The notes under the pieces: model-generated
What the model was told of the DNA's origin: nothing
Databases searched by the model: none
The model's input: only the letters and a program-made list of their open reading frames with translations
Shown: piece after piece, positions 22,445 to 34,376 of the stretch
How positions within the stretch are numbered: position 1 is the first letter of the stretch
Layout of the letters: the number at the start of each line of letters is the position of its first letter
Position numbers and translations under genes: made by a program
Assembly (NCBI GenBank): GCA_020055645.1
Contig: CM034548.1
Location: 868,001-932,000, forward strand
Direction of reading: 5' to 3'
Source: Tomocerus qinae
Lineage: Eukaryota; Arthropoda; Collembola; Entomobryomorpha; Tomoceridae
DNA length: 64,000 nucleotides

Positions 22445-23371
22445 GTAAACCGGTCTTAGTAAACTGGTCTTCGAGCATAAGTAAACTGGTCTTCCCGAAA
22501 AACGAATTGGTCTTCCCGTAAAAGTAAACTGGTCTTCCCGAAAAACAAACTGGTCTTCCTGAAAAAGTAAACTGGTCTTCCCGCAAAACCAACTGGTCTT
22601 CCGGGAAAAGTAAACTAGTCTTCCGGGAAAAGTAAACTGGTCTTATGAGTCTGACTGTATGCAAAATACTTCACATGCCATATAAACTGTTACATGTTTA
22701 TTAGTCCTTCTATATGCATCAAAAACGAAATAGTAATTAACAGTCAAGTAATTTGAATTAATTGTAAGTGAATTATGCAAAACCACTGATTTAAAATATT
22801 GCCAATCACTCAACGACGATTTTTTTTCTTTTGGCTCATTATTCTTTTTTGATGAGTCAAGTATGCCAATGCCTATGCGTAGCAATAGTGTTGTAGGTGC
22901 CAAGAGTGAGCATATCTAAATTAATATATCTAGCCTTCTTCCCTTTCCATCTGAATGTATCAATTAATGGCATTGCTTTATACCATTTATTTTATCCTCT
23001 TCTAGTTGCAGTGTTTTTAAAAACCTCCAAAAAGCCTAAAAAGAAAAAAGATCTAAATCTGACATTCAATGAGAAATGATATATGAAAGTTTAATGTTCT
23101 ATTCCGTACGAGTAATGATAATGTGATAAGAATATGTTTGTATGAATTAGTTCTGTATAATCATTTAACATACCATATTATACATCCTATCTATAGACGT
23201 CGTGGCTTGCAGTAAGACCAGTTCACTTTTACGGGAGGACCAGTTTACTTTTGCGGGAGGACCAGTTTATTTTTCGGGAGGACCAGTTTACTTTTGCGGG
23301 AGGACCAGTTTGTTTTTCGGGAGGACCAGTTTACTTATGCCCAAAAGACCAGTTTACTAAGACCAATTTAC
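22445..23371. mobile_element. Foldback element with GGTCTTCCCG iterons
   Basis: The left arm (22445-22640) carries about nine units near AAACTGGTCTTCCCGAAAA. The right arm (about 23215-23371) carries the same units inverted. The two outermost arms agree in unit order. The roughly 570-bp centre has short ORFs on both strands but nothing recognisable. Confidence 0.8.
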
Positions 23372-23522
23372 ATGGTCTTTCATTTACATTCACCAAGCTC
23401 TGATTTGGTTTGATACGAAATATTTAATAAATCAGTAAACCAGTATTTCACCATTAACCAAGATTGCATCAAACTATAATATAAACGCGAAATCAGACAT
23501 GCGCGTAAATATTTCCCTATAT

Positions 23523-23645
23523 CCGTGTAGGTTTGTATATGTATCAAGAGATTTTCGTGCCACCGTGTATTGCTATTAAATTTTAAAGGTTTAGGCATCA
23601 AAATTTGGTTTGATTGCGAAAAATGCAAAATTTAGCAATCCATAT
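23523..23645. repeat. Dispersed repeat, inverted copy of 20505-20640
   Basis: See the copy at 20505. A neighbouring stretch (about 23405-23465) has an inverted relative at about 26735-26785 containing ACTGGTTTACTGATTTATTA. Confidence 0.65.
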
Positions 23646-24235
23646 TTCATATAATTATGTACTAAGCCACTGTATATCATACAATATTGAATTTCAAAAG
23701 GTTTAAACACCAAGATTGCGCTACGATTACTTTACTGCTATTATTAGCTTTTTTAAATCCAAAAGCAAATTTTAAAACATGACAAAATGGTGTGATGTAT
23801 TGGATAGTCACTCTTATAAGTCCCATGCATATGTCCTCTTATCATTTGAGAGCCTGGATTTGGCTGAGTGGCATTGGAATGTTGCAAGCAAATCCAGACC
23901 AACCCACTGGTAAGCCATGTAATATTATGAGCACTACAAGCTGTAGAGCCAAAAATGTGCTTTCTATATTCTGCGAGCGAAAAAAATTACGTTACGCGCC
24001 TTAATCTTTTAAGCATAACACGAGATTACAAAATCAGGCAGAGACTAAAGCCACCATGTATTGCCTACTTCTCATTATCCCCCTTTGCCCGCCGCTAGCG
24101 TTTCTATTAGGACATGCATTTTAATTTTCTGAATAGACCTCGAGAACAATAAGATTAAAAGATAACAAGACAATGAAAGCTCTCGCTCGACTCGGCTCAC
24201 CGAGGTATATGCGTACCTAGTGAAGGAGTGCACAC

Positions 24236-24721
24236 TGTTGTTAGTGTAATGGTATGCAAACTATTAGCAAACCAGTCACTAACTATTAATATAAAGTCAA
24301 CGGATGCGGTGCAAGTATGATTGCCGGTTCTCGGGGGATGAATTCTATTGTGCCACAAATACAGCAATGCCAGTTCAACGCAAGAATAGTTTATCTCACA
24401 GTTCAATTATTATTTAGCCAGATATTTGCACTCAATATAGATTCAATAGGAAATGATAAGTATTAACTGAAAGAATAAAGAATTAGTAAATCAATTGTAA
24501 TTCAAATATGATTCGAAGGAATGGCGAAGCACGACAGGCAGACCACAACAAGATTGTCGTTGCAGGAGCTAGAGCCGAAGAGTAGTGGTCGGGGCCTAAG
24601 CCCGAAGAAGAGTATTCTGAGTCAGTTGGGTTTCGTCGTCGTTGTTTGATTTGCTCCTCCTCTCCCTCTGCCGCTCATTTCTCTTATAGTGCATCAGCGC
24701 AGGCCATATTATACGGCCTAA
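24236..24721. mobile_element. Insertion of about 486 bp in one foldback arm
   Basis: The uninterrupted right arm reads (inverted) GGAGTGCACACTGTGTCTAA. The left arm has GCACACTG, then this insert, then ACTGTGTCTAA, consistent with a 4-bp ACTG target duplication. The insert is GC-richer near its end and holds no ORF. Its class is unknown. Confidence 0.6.
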
Positions 24722-24924
24722 TACTGTGTCTAATCAAGTGGACTAGCGGACATAATGGCGCCATGTATTGAGTAATGATTAAGGACTAGGATATGGTTGA
24801 AGAGAATGAATTAAACATTGTAAAGTAGCACACAAATAAATAAAACACAAAACACTCAAAAATTAAACAATTAAAATTTATTTTTAAATCAGCAGTCTCA
24901 AAAATTATAAAAGCGATTTGCTTC

Positions 24925-25165
24925 GACAACCTCGCACAAAAAACGACATTTTCGTATAAATGCGAGTTGCGTCGTCAAACTCGCACAAAAATGACATTTT
25001 TGGATAAATGCGAGTTGTGTCGACAAACTCGCACAAAAATGACATTTTTGGATAAATGCGAGTTGTGTCGACAAACTCGCACAAAAATGACATTTTCGTA
25101 TAAATGCGAGTTGCGTCGACAAACTCGCACAAAAACCGACATTTTCGTATAAGTGCGAGTTGCGT
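24925..25165. repeat. 48-bp tandem repeat, about five copies
   Basis: Each unit contains GCGAGTTGTGTCGACAAACTCGC, a near palindrome written here as GCGAGTT and AACTCGC around GTCGAC. Unit length is a multiple of three, so ORFs run through on both strands without meaning. Confidence 0.9.
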
Positions 25166-25889
25166 CGATTTTTGAGACTGCTGATTTAAAAATAAATTTT
25201 AATTGTTTAATTTTTGTGTTTTATTTATTTTTGTGCTACTTTACAATGTTTAATTCATTCTCTTCAACCATATCGTAGTCCTTAGTCATTACTCAATACA
25301 TTGCGCCATTATGTTCGCTAGTCCACTTGATTAGACACAGTGTGCACTCCTTCACTAGGTACGCATATACCTCGGTGAGCCGAGTCGAGCGAGAGCTTTC
25401 ATTGTCTTGTTATCTTTTAATCTTATTGTTCTCGAGGTCTATTCAGAAAACTAAAATGCATATCCTAATATCAAGGATAGACATCTCTGCTAGCAATGCA
25501 AACAACGTAAATATGCCATCTACCGTTTCTATCTAGCTAACAAGCTTCAGCATGTATTGCGTGTGACAACTCCCAGTTTCGTCAATGTTGTTTGCTCTCT
25601 CCTTGCTGTCACTATTTGTTCTATAGTATTATTTTTCCAGCCTATATACTCATATAATTCCGTGATCCAGACTCTCAACACAATAATACGTAAAACAAAT
25701 TGTCAGTTCTCTTCCACTTCTTTGGTCAAGAAGTAGCAAAGAAGTGAAATCTAACGAAAGGGAACAATGAAGCATGATTTGAATTGATCCCCCCTCTATC
25801 TGCTTCTACCAGAGCTGGGCCCGGCGATTTTATGATACAGTACCCACAGCTGGGCACGGCCCGACCTGCGCGCTGGGCTATTTTTTCAT

Positions 25890-26220
25890 AAGTGTTATAA
25901 ATTAAAATATGTTATGAAGGGTTAAAATTTAAACTGTTAAAAGGGGGTTAAAAACCAAAATGTTAAGGGGGTTCAAAATTAAAATGTTAAGGGGATTCAA
26001 AATCAAAATGTTAAGGGGGGTTCAAAATTAAAATGTTAAGGGGGTTCAAAATTAAAATATTAAGGGGGGTTCAAAATTAAAATGTTAAGAGGGAGCAAAA
26101 ATTACAATGTTAAAAGGGGGTTAAAAATTATAGTGTTAAGTGGGAATAAAAACTAAAATGTTAAAAGGGGGTTAAAAATTAAAGTGTTAAGAGGGAGATT
26201 AAAATTAAAATGTTAAATGC
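25890..26220. repeat. 22-24-bp tandem repeat
   Basis: About 14 copies of a unit near GGGGGTTCAAAATTAAAATG plus TTAA. Length varies by one to three G residues per copy. Confidence 0.9.
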
Positions 26221-26224
26221 ACTT

Positions 26225-27500
26225 AAAACTAACGGGTGTAGAGTTAAATTCGAACCTTAAAATTTTGTTATTTATCACAATAATATATAAATTTTATAAA
26301 TATATAAATTTGTTTTTTAAATTTTGAATTTTTATTTTAAAATTCTGTTTTAAAACTTTTTTAAAATTTCAAGCCCACTGTTATTAACCCCGTCTGTAGG
26401 ACGGTTCGCAATACTATAGTTAATTAATATTGCGTACATCGTAACTTCACTAGCTTTGTTTAGTACACGGCTTGGGCCTTGTTAATATGTTAAAATCAGA
26501 ATACAATTTGGCCATGCCAAAAATACGAAAAATAGGATTCAAAAATGTACTTTTGTACTTCAATCGATTTACTTCGAATTTGTTTTGTAGAATCAAATAA
26601 ATAGAAAAAAAATTATGGTGACAATGCCAATATCGGATTTTTGACATAACCAAGCTCAAGTTGTATTCGGAAACACCATTTTAACAGATGTTTTAATATC
26701 TTAGTTGGAAAAGATGACATTGACATTATGCAACTTTGTTTAATGGTGCAATACTGGTTTACTGATTTATTAAATATTTCTTCAATGTGTTGGACATATT
26801 TCCTTTCAATCTTCATTTTTATTCGAGCGCGAGCGAGCGAATAAAAAGCGCAGCGATTATGGCGCGAAGCGAATAAGACTTGTGTTGGATTCATTTTTAC
26901 AAAATGTTTAAGCACTTTCACCTCGTTTTGTTATGTTATATATTGAGAAGTTGGGTGATTTAAAAATGTAAAATTCCTCCGTGTAATTTGTTTTAAAAAA
27001 TGTATATAATTAACAAAAATGAATTTTTTTGATAAATTACAAAGGATGAGAGTCAATGACTTCTGAACAGTAAAATATAATATTACTAATAGTTAATAGT
27101 TAAGAGATTAGATAAGTAGTCCATCTAAAAAGATGTAGAAATGAACTGAGAAGAGCGGTAGTCCAAATGTAAAAGTTATTTATTCTATAGAAATTCAAAA
27201 GTATTTTAAGTATGATTAATACTTATTACATTAGATTACATAGACAACATATATACTATAAGCTATAGTAACAAAAGGTATGGAATCATTGTAAAGGTAT
27301 TTTCATTGTCGTCGCCAGCCTTGACATTTAATGAAAATGCCGTTGCACGGATTCCTTGCTAATACAATTAACTCGTCTCCAGCCACGGTTAATTACACTT
27401 GCATTACTGCATTATTATTAATAATAAATATCATCGACCTAGAGCCTAGACCCACCTAATCCTCTTTGCACAACCTGTCCAGTGTACAAATCCTATCGCA
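26225..27500. other. AT-rich, no recognised gene
   Basis: A minus-strand ORF of 102 codons (26921-26613) has no recognised motif and partly overlaps a dispersed repeat (about 26735-26785), so I do not call it a gene. Confidence 0.3.
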
Positions 27501-27524
27501 TGAGGAATAGAATAGCAAGGAACA

Positions 27525-27678
27525 CGGCCAGACTAAAAAACCCCATCCTATTGTGGGGCGTCCCACTTGCCCCAGCCTTAGATTAGGTTAGAGTATGATA
27601 AATTAGGTTAGGTTTGTAGGGTGTAGGGTGTAGCGGTTGAGGCGCCCCACCCTAAGATGAGGCCTATTAGTCTGGCCG
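27525..27678. mobile_element. 154-bp MITE with 10-bp target duplication
   Basis: It begins CGGCCAGACTAA and ends TTAGTCTGGCCG, with a second inner inverted match around CCCCATCCTATTGTGGGGCG. It is flanked by GCAAGGAACA (27515-27524) and GCAAGGGACA (27679-27688), nine of ten bases equal. It is GC-richer than its surroundings. A 9-10-bp duplication suggests a MULE-type or similar mobiliser, by inference. Confidence 0.8.
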
Positions 27679-27748
27679 GCAAGGGACACTCATGTCATGA
27701 ATGCAATGTAACCTGATAGCCAATCTTCCTCAGTCATCACAAAAATAG

Positions 27749-28103
27749 TCAACTGAATTCGCAACCATATTCTTTGCAACATTCAAGTGCACATTTTTGG
27801 CTACCCTGAACAAAACTTCTCACTGAATTGGGGTAACATTCTTGTGGTTCCATAAGATAAGTATAATGGGATAAAATTATTACATCTTTACAGTCGAAAG
27901 AAAAAAAAATCGTGCTTTCTTTTATTTTTATACTCTTATATTCCTTAGCTATTCCAAAATGCACTGCTAGTTGGACATCCCTGTAGTCTTGAATTAATGA
28001 GTTTAGTTGTTTCACTTGTTCCAAATTATTATTTGAAGGACTTCGTTGCTTGGAAATAATTAGCTCGGCATTAGGACATCGCTGAAACCAAGCTGTTCTA
28101 CAA
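27749..28103 (-). CDS. Unrecognised ORF, possible terminal exon or fragment
   Basis: The frame is open from a possible 3' splice site (ATTTAG, before about 28103) to TGA at 27749-27751. It begins FSDCRTAWFQRCPN and ends with a Cys-rich segment (CALECCKEYGCEF). The first ATG-like start is at 28024. Lengths and composition look more coding-like than neighbouring ORFs, but I recognise no family. It may be a host exon or a transposon fragment. Confidence 0.3.
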
Positions 28104-28125
28104 TCACTGAACTAAATTCTTAAGG

Positions 28126-28735
28126 GTGCCAATTAATTTGTATTGCACACACATGACTTTTGTATGGGGAATTTTTGACATTTAGTATGACTTTGTGTGG
28201 CATGTTATGACTTACCTAATGAATTTGTATGGAAATAATGACTATGTATGGTGATAGTTTTTTATAAACATGCATATAGTATACCAATACACGATATATA
28301 TCACCATGGGCTGGTCTAAAAAGTCTCCTAATTAAAATGTTAGCAGTACTTTTCCAATCTGTGTATTTCCTATCCTCCTTTATTTCGTTACAAATTCAAT
28401 GAGAGTGAACACAAGTACCATCGCCAGGACATGTTAATTTGTAAGTTTGGAGTACAAAACGGATAGTGACAGTGACACTGATGAAACTGGCGTTGCAAGC
28501 AAAGAAAATAAAGAAAAGAAGGCAAGGGTGCAACAGAAATGTACGGAAATTGACATTGACATTGAAGACGTACGTATGTTACCTATTATGTTAAATTAAC
28601 TTAATATTGCCATACAAAGTCATAAACTGCCACACAAACTAATAAACCGCCATACAAAGTCACACTATCTATTTTTAGCTTTCCCATACAAAAGTCATGT
28701 GTGTGCCATACAAATTCCTATTTTCCCAATTCTTA
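28126..28735. mobile_element. TIR element, TTGTATGGCACACACATG family
   Basis: Left and right ends are inverted copies over about 38 bp containing GCACACACATGACTTTTGTA. Subterminal CATACAAAGTCA units are repeated inside both ends. No coding sequence. Related partial ends lie inside 35146-35225 and 20630-21425. Confidence 0.75.
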
Positions 28736-28788
28736 ATCCACCCAGCTTGTTTTTTATTATGTACCTGAATTTGATAAAGTACAAGGCG

Positions 28789-30334
28789 ACCAGTAAATAT
28801 TTGAACACAATCTAGGCTCTATAATTCCTAAACAGAGGCTGCTACGGAAATGAGATAACCACCATTGGAAGGACGACAAAGTTTGCAATAAAATAGGCTA
28901 CTAAATTATAAATTTATGGCTACGTATTTTAAAGATATGGCAATTTTTTTTAAAAAAAGACAAACTAGCCTGTAATCCTATGTATATTCTACATAACTGT
29001 AAGGTAAAATTTAAAATCGCAACTTTTAAACTTTCAATCTAAGGACAAATGGAAGACACTATTCGGGAAATAAAGTACCTTATTATGAAAACGGCTACAA
29101 AAATATTTTAATAACCCTTGCTTTAGACATGAGCCATGAAGAAGTCTTTGCGAATTGCGAAATGAGAGGCCTTTTATCGCCCAAAGAATATAAATCGTCT
29201 CAGGTCTGTCAGTAACCGATTCTGAAGCTGATTTGCCATTGAAATTAGCTTATGGTTTTCATCCTCAGTTAACCCTTTGGGTTGCAAAGACCATAATTTA
29301 GGGTTCAATTAAATGAGAAATGAAGAATTATCTGAAAAAAACAGGAACAGTTAATCCTTCCTTCGTCTTTATTCTTAATTTGAGTTTTGAATGCTGCCCA
29401 TTCCACATGATTTTAAATAGTGTAAATCAGAATCATTACCGACAAGCAACAGCAGCTTGGCTAGTAGAGCGTTCGGTGCTCTAGGCCACTGCTGTCGGAC
29501 TCTGTCATTGGCCATGTTGTTTACAGGGATTACTTGTCGAGTGACATTTCGGCTCGGTGAAAGTAGGGGAATGTCATCCGTGGGAGGGGTGGATTAATTT
29601 CCTTAAATACCGTAAAAAGCTGCCTCGTCCCTAAAGTGCCTCAAAAAAAGTAAACACGCAACACTACTGGCACGAGTGTAAATACATCCTAGGAAAGGCG
29701 GGTGGGGAAACCTTAACTGGGGCACTATACGCCTGTTAAAACTGGATATAAATTCACCGTTCCTTAATCTGCCTAGCAGAAGGACTAGCGTCATGGGAGG
29801 AAGAGCGGTGGCGAAACTTACGAGTGAGCTACTGATTCAGAACCGTGGTGTCTGAAGGGCCCGTAAAGACTATAAAGCTGTACTTTACTTTACAGACTAG
29901 GGTTGCTCTTTTAGTCATGAAAGCCTCTTTATAAAAGTCTTACAGCTGTTGCTTTCCCAGACTTCCTTAACAAGCTTTTACTCCGCAATTCAGCTAAAGA
30001 GTGGTCATGGAAAGCCAAGAATTTCTTAATAAAATATTTTTAATGAGATGCGCTAGCAATTCGGTTGTGCATAGGCTGGAAACCGTTAACAAAAATCACC
30101 TAAGACTGAGCAACTAAAGTTTGTAATCAACAGGGAATTTCGTGTTTTATTGACATTTTTAACCCCAAATTTGGCCTTTCACATTTATCATTTTAATACT
30201 GAAAGTCACTAAATTTTTTATCGCAGCCTTTTTTGTGACAAACTTTGTTGTGTTTTTAATGGTGGTTATCTCATTTCCGTAGCAGCTTCTGTTTAGTAGT
30301 TATAGAGCCTAGATTGTGTTCAAGTATTTTCTGG
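28789..30334. mobile_element. TIR element of about 1.5 kb, nonautonomous
   Basis: The first and last 110 bp are inverted copies, containing GAACACAATCTAGGCTCTAT and GCTACGGAAATGAGATAACC. No transposase is seen between them. A GC-richer stretch at 29440-29880 is inside and could be a further nested insertion. Confidence 0.75.
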
Positions 30335-30579
30335 AAATACTTGTATACATCAACTAGTTTTATCAGCGAAAAAAATAAGGAAGAAAGAAATTATAAGACT
30401 GAACGAGTTAAAATTGTTTTGCTGACAGGCAGATAGGAACAATAGTGTGGTAAGTAATAGGAATGGATCTTTAGGATCTTTTGATTCGACGATAGTAGGT
30501 ACCTATTTAATTTTCACACATCCTAATGCTGATGTTATAAGCAAAATTGGATCATTTATAGTATCCGTGGTGTCCCCAT

Positions 30580-30653
30580 TTACTTCTTTGAAGCAAGTCT
30601 CGCTGATTTTCGGGGTGGGCCTACAGAGTCACTGTTTGTAGGAGACGAATTTT
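30580..30653 (-). CDS. Proposed last exon of PDS5
   Basis: After a 3' splice site (TTTGTAG) the frame reads NSSPTNSDSVGPPRKSARLA then SKK and TAA at 30580-30582. It completes a split codon with the exon at 30834-30987. A basic PRKSARLASKK end is typical of nuclear proteins. An ATTAAA on the minus strand at 30506-30511 could serve polyadenylation. Assignment to PDS5 is inference from phase, strand and lack of another candidate gene. Confidence 0.55.
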
Positions 30654-30833
30654 CTACAAAGTCAAAACATTTAATTGACTTTTATTATCTTTAATTATTA
30701 TGTAATACAAGAAATTGCAAGAAATTTAATATTTTAAAAAACAACACATATAGGGTTGAATAAATTTTCTTGATATCGACATACATAACATTTTACAATA
30801 AGCACAAGTAGGTTTTAATTGCGCCAGTCTTAC

Positions 30834-30987
30834 CCTCAGGTTCATGATCTTCACAGTCGTCAGCGGTTTTAGTGGTGGATTCTTGTACTATGGCTGCTAC
30901 TGGACCAGGTGGCCTGACACTACGAGAGCTCTTCGACCTCAAGTTCCGAACAGGACCCTCTTCGTCTTCATGATCGCTTTCTCCACT
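30834..30987 (-). CDS. Proposed penultimate exon of PDS5 (acidic/basic tail)
   Basis: The exon is bounded by GTTTTTAG and G|GTAAGA and is open in one frame for 51 codons. It starts SGESDHEDEEGPVRNLRSKS and contains SSRSVRPPGP, a low-complexity charged tail as in PDS5 C-termini. It enters in phase 0, as the exon at 48086-48118 leaves, and exits in phase 1, matching the exon at 30580-30653. Confidence 0.55.
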
Positions 30988-31280
30988 CTAAAAACACAAA
31001 CATCAATTTCAGCCGCCATATTTTAGATTACAACCAAAATCGCTGAGCGTGTGTCTTATGTCGAGTATAGAAAGGAATGCGCATTGAACGAATTCAAGGG
31101 GGGCGTGGGGGATCAGGAGATACACTTCTGCTTGGGGCGTCTGTTGTGTCCAAACAGAAGGTCATAAAAACTGCTGGTCTCATGACTGTAGGTGGAATAC
31201 TTTTTGAAATATTCAAGCCTTAATGTCAGACCTTAGCGGTATCCCCCAAAGGAAGTCATGAAACTGACAATATTTGGCAC

Positions 31281-31455
31281 CAGGCACGTATCCAGAAATT
31301 TGGTCAAGGAGGGCGCAACCAAAACAATGTTATAATGTAACATAACATATTCGCGCGAAGCGCGAAAATTTTTTCCAATTTTTGGAAAAAAATCCTCTTT
31401 TTCTGAAATTTAAGGTAAGGCGCTGGCACCCCGCCCCCTACTGGATAGTTTGGCG
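31281..31455. mobile_element. Decayed CAGGCACGTATCC hAT MITE
   Basis: The left end matches the MITEs at 37503 and 56642, including the inner palindrome TTCGCGCGAAGCGCGAAAAT. The right end (CTACTGGATAGT) is degraded. Confidence 0.65.
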
Positions 31456-31983
31456 CGGCCGCGATGAAGACATGGATTCTTAATCGATTAGCGTTGGTAT
31501 CATGATTGTAGGTTCAGAAATAAACGAAATATTCAAGTCCTAATGTCAGACCTTAGGGGTACTTATACAAATATGTAAGGCCCAGTTGTGGGCCTCAAAA
31601 TAACCCATTTTTGTGGTTGGCCAAAATGACTCGGCAAAGTGTTATATAGGTTTCTAGGGCATATGGAATCTTAATGTAGGCCATTATAATGCTTTTAGTT
31701 TTCTACTTATGTATTTTCTGAAATCTTGGACCTTCTGATTTCGAGGCCTCATTTAGGGGTAAAAGTTTCAAATAGTAGCCAAAACTCTTTGAGCTCGTAT
31801 GCACCATATATCTACCCTATTTATAGCGAAAACTAGAAGTCTTTTAGTGCATAAATTCAAGTTCTACCGCCGACTAAAGTTACGGCTATGGAACGTGAAT
31901 GGATCGAGGCTAAGCTAGGCTCCCGCCATACATACCTTCTTCAGGATATACATATAATAATAACAGTATATATATAGCAATAC

Positions 31984-32047
31984 AATGTTAAAAGAGTAGG
32001 GAGTACACTTCCTCCTTGGAGGAAATGTACTCAGTACTCTTTTACAT
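31984..32047. repeat. 60-bp hairpin repeat, copy 1 of 3
   Basis: The sequence folds back around CTTCCTCCTTGGAGGAA and carries GTACTCAGTACTCTTTTACA in its right arm. Copies lie at 40112-40172 and 55390-55454. In the copy at 55390 the whole segment is inverted relative to this one, with flanking sequence also shared. Confidence 0.8.
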
Positions 32048-33146
32048 TGGTACCATGTGACTCATCGATCATACACTAGAAGTCTTTATGACCTTCCGTT
32101 TGGACAAAACAGACGCCCCAAGCATAAACGTTTCCCCTGACCCTCCACGTCCCCCATGAATTTTTTGAATGTTCATTCCTTTCTAAACTCGACATAAAGC
32201 ACGCGCTCAGTGATGTAACCTAAAATGTCGATGTAAGTTATGCTGATTATATAAGTAGCTATTCTATAATAACTCTACAATAATTTTAGAAAATGCAAGA
32301 AAATGCCTAAATTACCCTAATAAGACCAGTTGATATCAAAGTCTATCCTCCTAATTAAACAATTATAACACCTGAATTTTGTTTTTGATGAAGGCAAAAT
32401 TTTTGATGCGGTTGTAATTCAAAGAAGCAACTGTATAGTTGCAATTTATCGCAAGCATTGCCACAAATCTGACTGTTGAATAATATTATGAATAATGATT
32501 AATGATGTTTGCGATTTATATTTTGTGTAATAGTAAATAATTTTAAAAGCTTCTGAAAATGACGACAGGTACCGTAGGTAGTAGATGTGGTAGTCTGGAT
32601 GAGCAGGGTTCAATTAATTGTTTAATTATCGAGTTCACCATTGCAATTATCGAGATCTACATTGTAATTATCGAGTTCACCATTGCCAATTGTCGAAAAA
32701 GCTTCAGACGATTTCACCTACAACCATTTAGGCTTTTTTATGCAATATAATCATATATCATCAATAATTTTAATAATTTCTTACTATTATTGTTAAGAAA
32801 TCAGAACTGCTCCTACGGATTAAAGTCGATAGCTCCTATGGCTAATGGCTAAGCCACAAGAGCAGTGCTTCTGTGGACCAGCCATTATTACTACTTCTAT
32901 TGGGACTTTCAATGTCCTGTCCTGGTGTAGCTCGATGACTCATCGCATCGCTTGCTTCGCTTTCCTTTCTCTTACACACTCACACAAGCCGGAGCCAAAG
33001 CACTCTTAAGTCAGCGACTGTTGGACCCGGCGGCCACAAAAGTTAAAACCCGACATACTATTATTGCACTACCGAATTACTCGGAAGTGGATACAACCAA
33101 CAGCTGACATTCATATCAATTCAACGGCCACTATCGAGAATGTCCG

Positions 33147-33875
33147 AAATTCGAATAAATTCGACCATCTTCGAATAAATTCGACCATCTTCGAATAAAT
33201 TCGACCATCTTCGAATAAATTCGACCATCTTCGAATAAATTCGACCATCTTCGAATTAATTCGACCATCTTCGAATAAATTCGACCATCTTCGAATAAAT
33301 TCGACCATCTTCGAATAAATTCGACCATCTTCGAATAAATTCGACCATCTTCGAATAAATTCGACCATCTTCGAATAAATTCGACCATCTTCGAATAAAT
33401 TCGACCATCTTCGAATAAATTCGACCATCTTCGAATAAATTCGACCATCTTCGAATAAATTCGACCATCTTCGAATAAATACGACCTTCTTCAAATAAAT
33501 TCCGGCATCTTCGAATAAACTCGACCATCTTCAAATAAATTCGACCATAGTCGAATAGCGAATAAATTCGACCATCGTCGAATAAATTCGACCATCGTCG
33601 AATAAATTCGACCATCGTCGAATAAATTCGACCATCGTCGAATAAATTCGACCATCGTCGAATAAATTCGACCATCGTCGAATAAATTCGACCATCGTCG
33701 AATAAATTCGACCATCGTCGAATAAATTCGACCATCTTCGAATAAATTTGACCATCTTCGAATAAATTTGACCATCGTCGAATAAATTTGACCATCATCG
33801 AATAAATTCGAACATCTTCGAATAAATTCGACCATATTCAAATAAATTTGACCATCTTCGAATAAATTTGACCAT
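33147..33875. repeat. 20-bp satellite, about 36 copies, two sub-arrays
   Basis: The unit is TCGACCATCTTCGAATAAAT. The first block (to about 33480) is almost perfectly uniform. The second (33540-33740) carries CATCGT in place of CATCTT and is also uniform. Block-wise variants point to recent amplification. ORFs up to 180 codons on the minus strand are translations of the repeat. Confidence 0.97.
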
Positions 33876-33945
33876 CTATGAAGTCTGGAAAGAAAATCCA
33901 TGCTAAAAATTGTGCACTTTTGGTGTTATGCTGAAGATGTATTTT

Positions 33946-34376
33946 CAGTGTACAAAATACCATTTACCATTTCCAGTGGCAAGTAGTTTTTAATAGTATT
34001 TACTGTTATTTCTACCACCTTAAAAATAATGTTGTTAAGAAATTGTAAAAAGTACTTTTATTTAATTTTCGTACAGAAGTTTTAATAAAATTCTGTACGA
34101 TTTTTGTCATAAATTGAGTCATGAGTTAAATCAGCATTTAAGTTACCATTACCTAGCGTATAAATGACATTTGAATAACATTTTTTCAATACTTAAATTG
34201 GGCTTTTAAATATAAATCTTATTTTAGAGGAAATAGAGCATGAAAACTTATTTTAATATGTATTTTGTGTATCTCTGGTAATTATTCACTACCATTTGTA
34301 GTTTTTACCATTAAATGCATTTTTACCACTGTGATAAGGCCAAAAGGTGGTAAATTTTGAACACTGTACATATTAG
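33946..34376. mobile_element. CAGTGTACAAAAT-family element, diverged subfamily
   Basis: It starts CAGTGTACAAAATACCATTT and ends GGTAAATTTTGAACACTG. The interior differs from the 35710 copy. Flanks do not show a clear 8-bp duplication. Confidence 0.65.

Larger units (their letters stand above)
24097..25475. mobile_element. Long foldback element with palindromic core repeats
   Basis: The right arm (25165-25475) pairs with a split left arm (24097-24235 plus 24722-24900). Between the arms is an array of 48-bp units. No transposase is encoded. The arms remain very similar, so the insertion is fairly recent. The left arm alone is broken by an insertion at about 24236-24721. Confidence 0.85.
31021..32225. 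mobile_element. Foldback element with 150-200-bp arms
   Basis: 31021-31178 and 32083-32225 are inverted copies with several mismatches. Inside are a direct repeat (31190-31250 and 31497-31562), a CAGGCACGTATCC MITE remnant and a 60-bp hairpin. If the PDS5 tail is right, its near end lies only about 30 bp from the exon 18 splice acceptor. Confidence 0.75.

Noticed and set aside
24900..25165. A small RNA gene or terminator from the strong GTCGAC hairpins
   Set aside because: The hairpins are units of a tandem array inside a foldback transposon, with no promoter evidence.
33111..33901. Several overlapping minus-strand ORFs of 74-180 codons
   Set aside because: They are translations of a 20-bp satellite in all frames, with no start context, domain or splice evidence.
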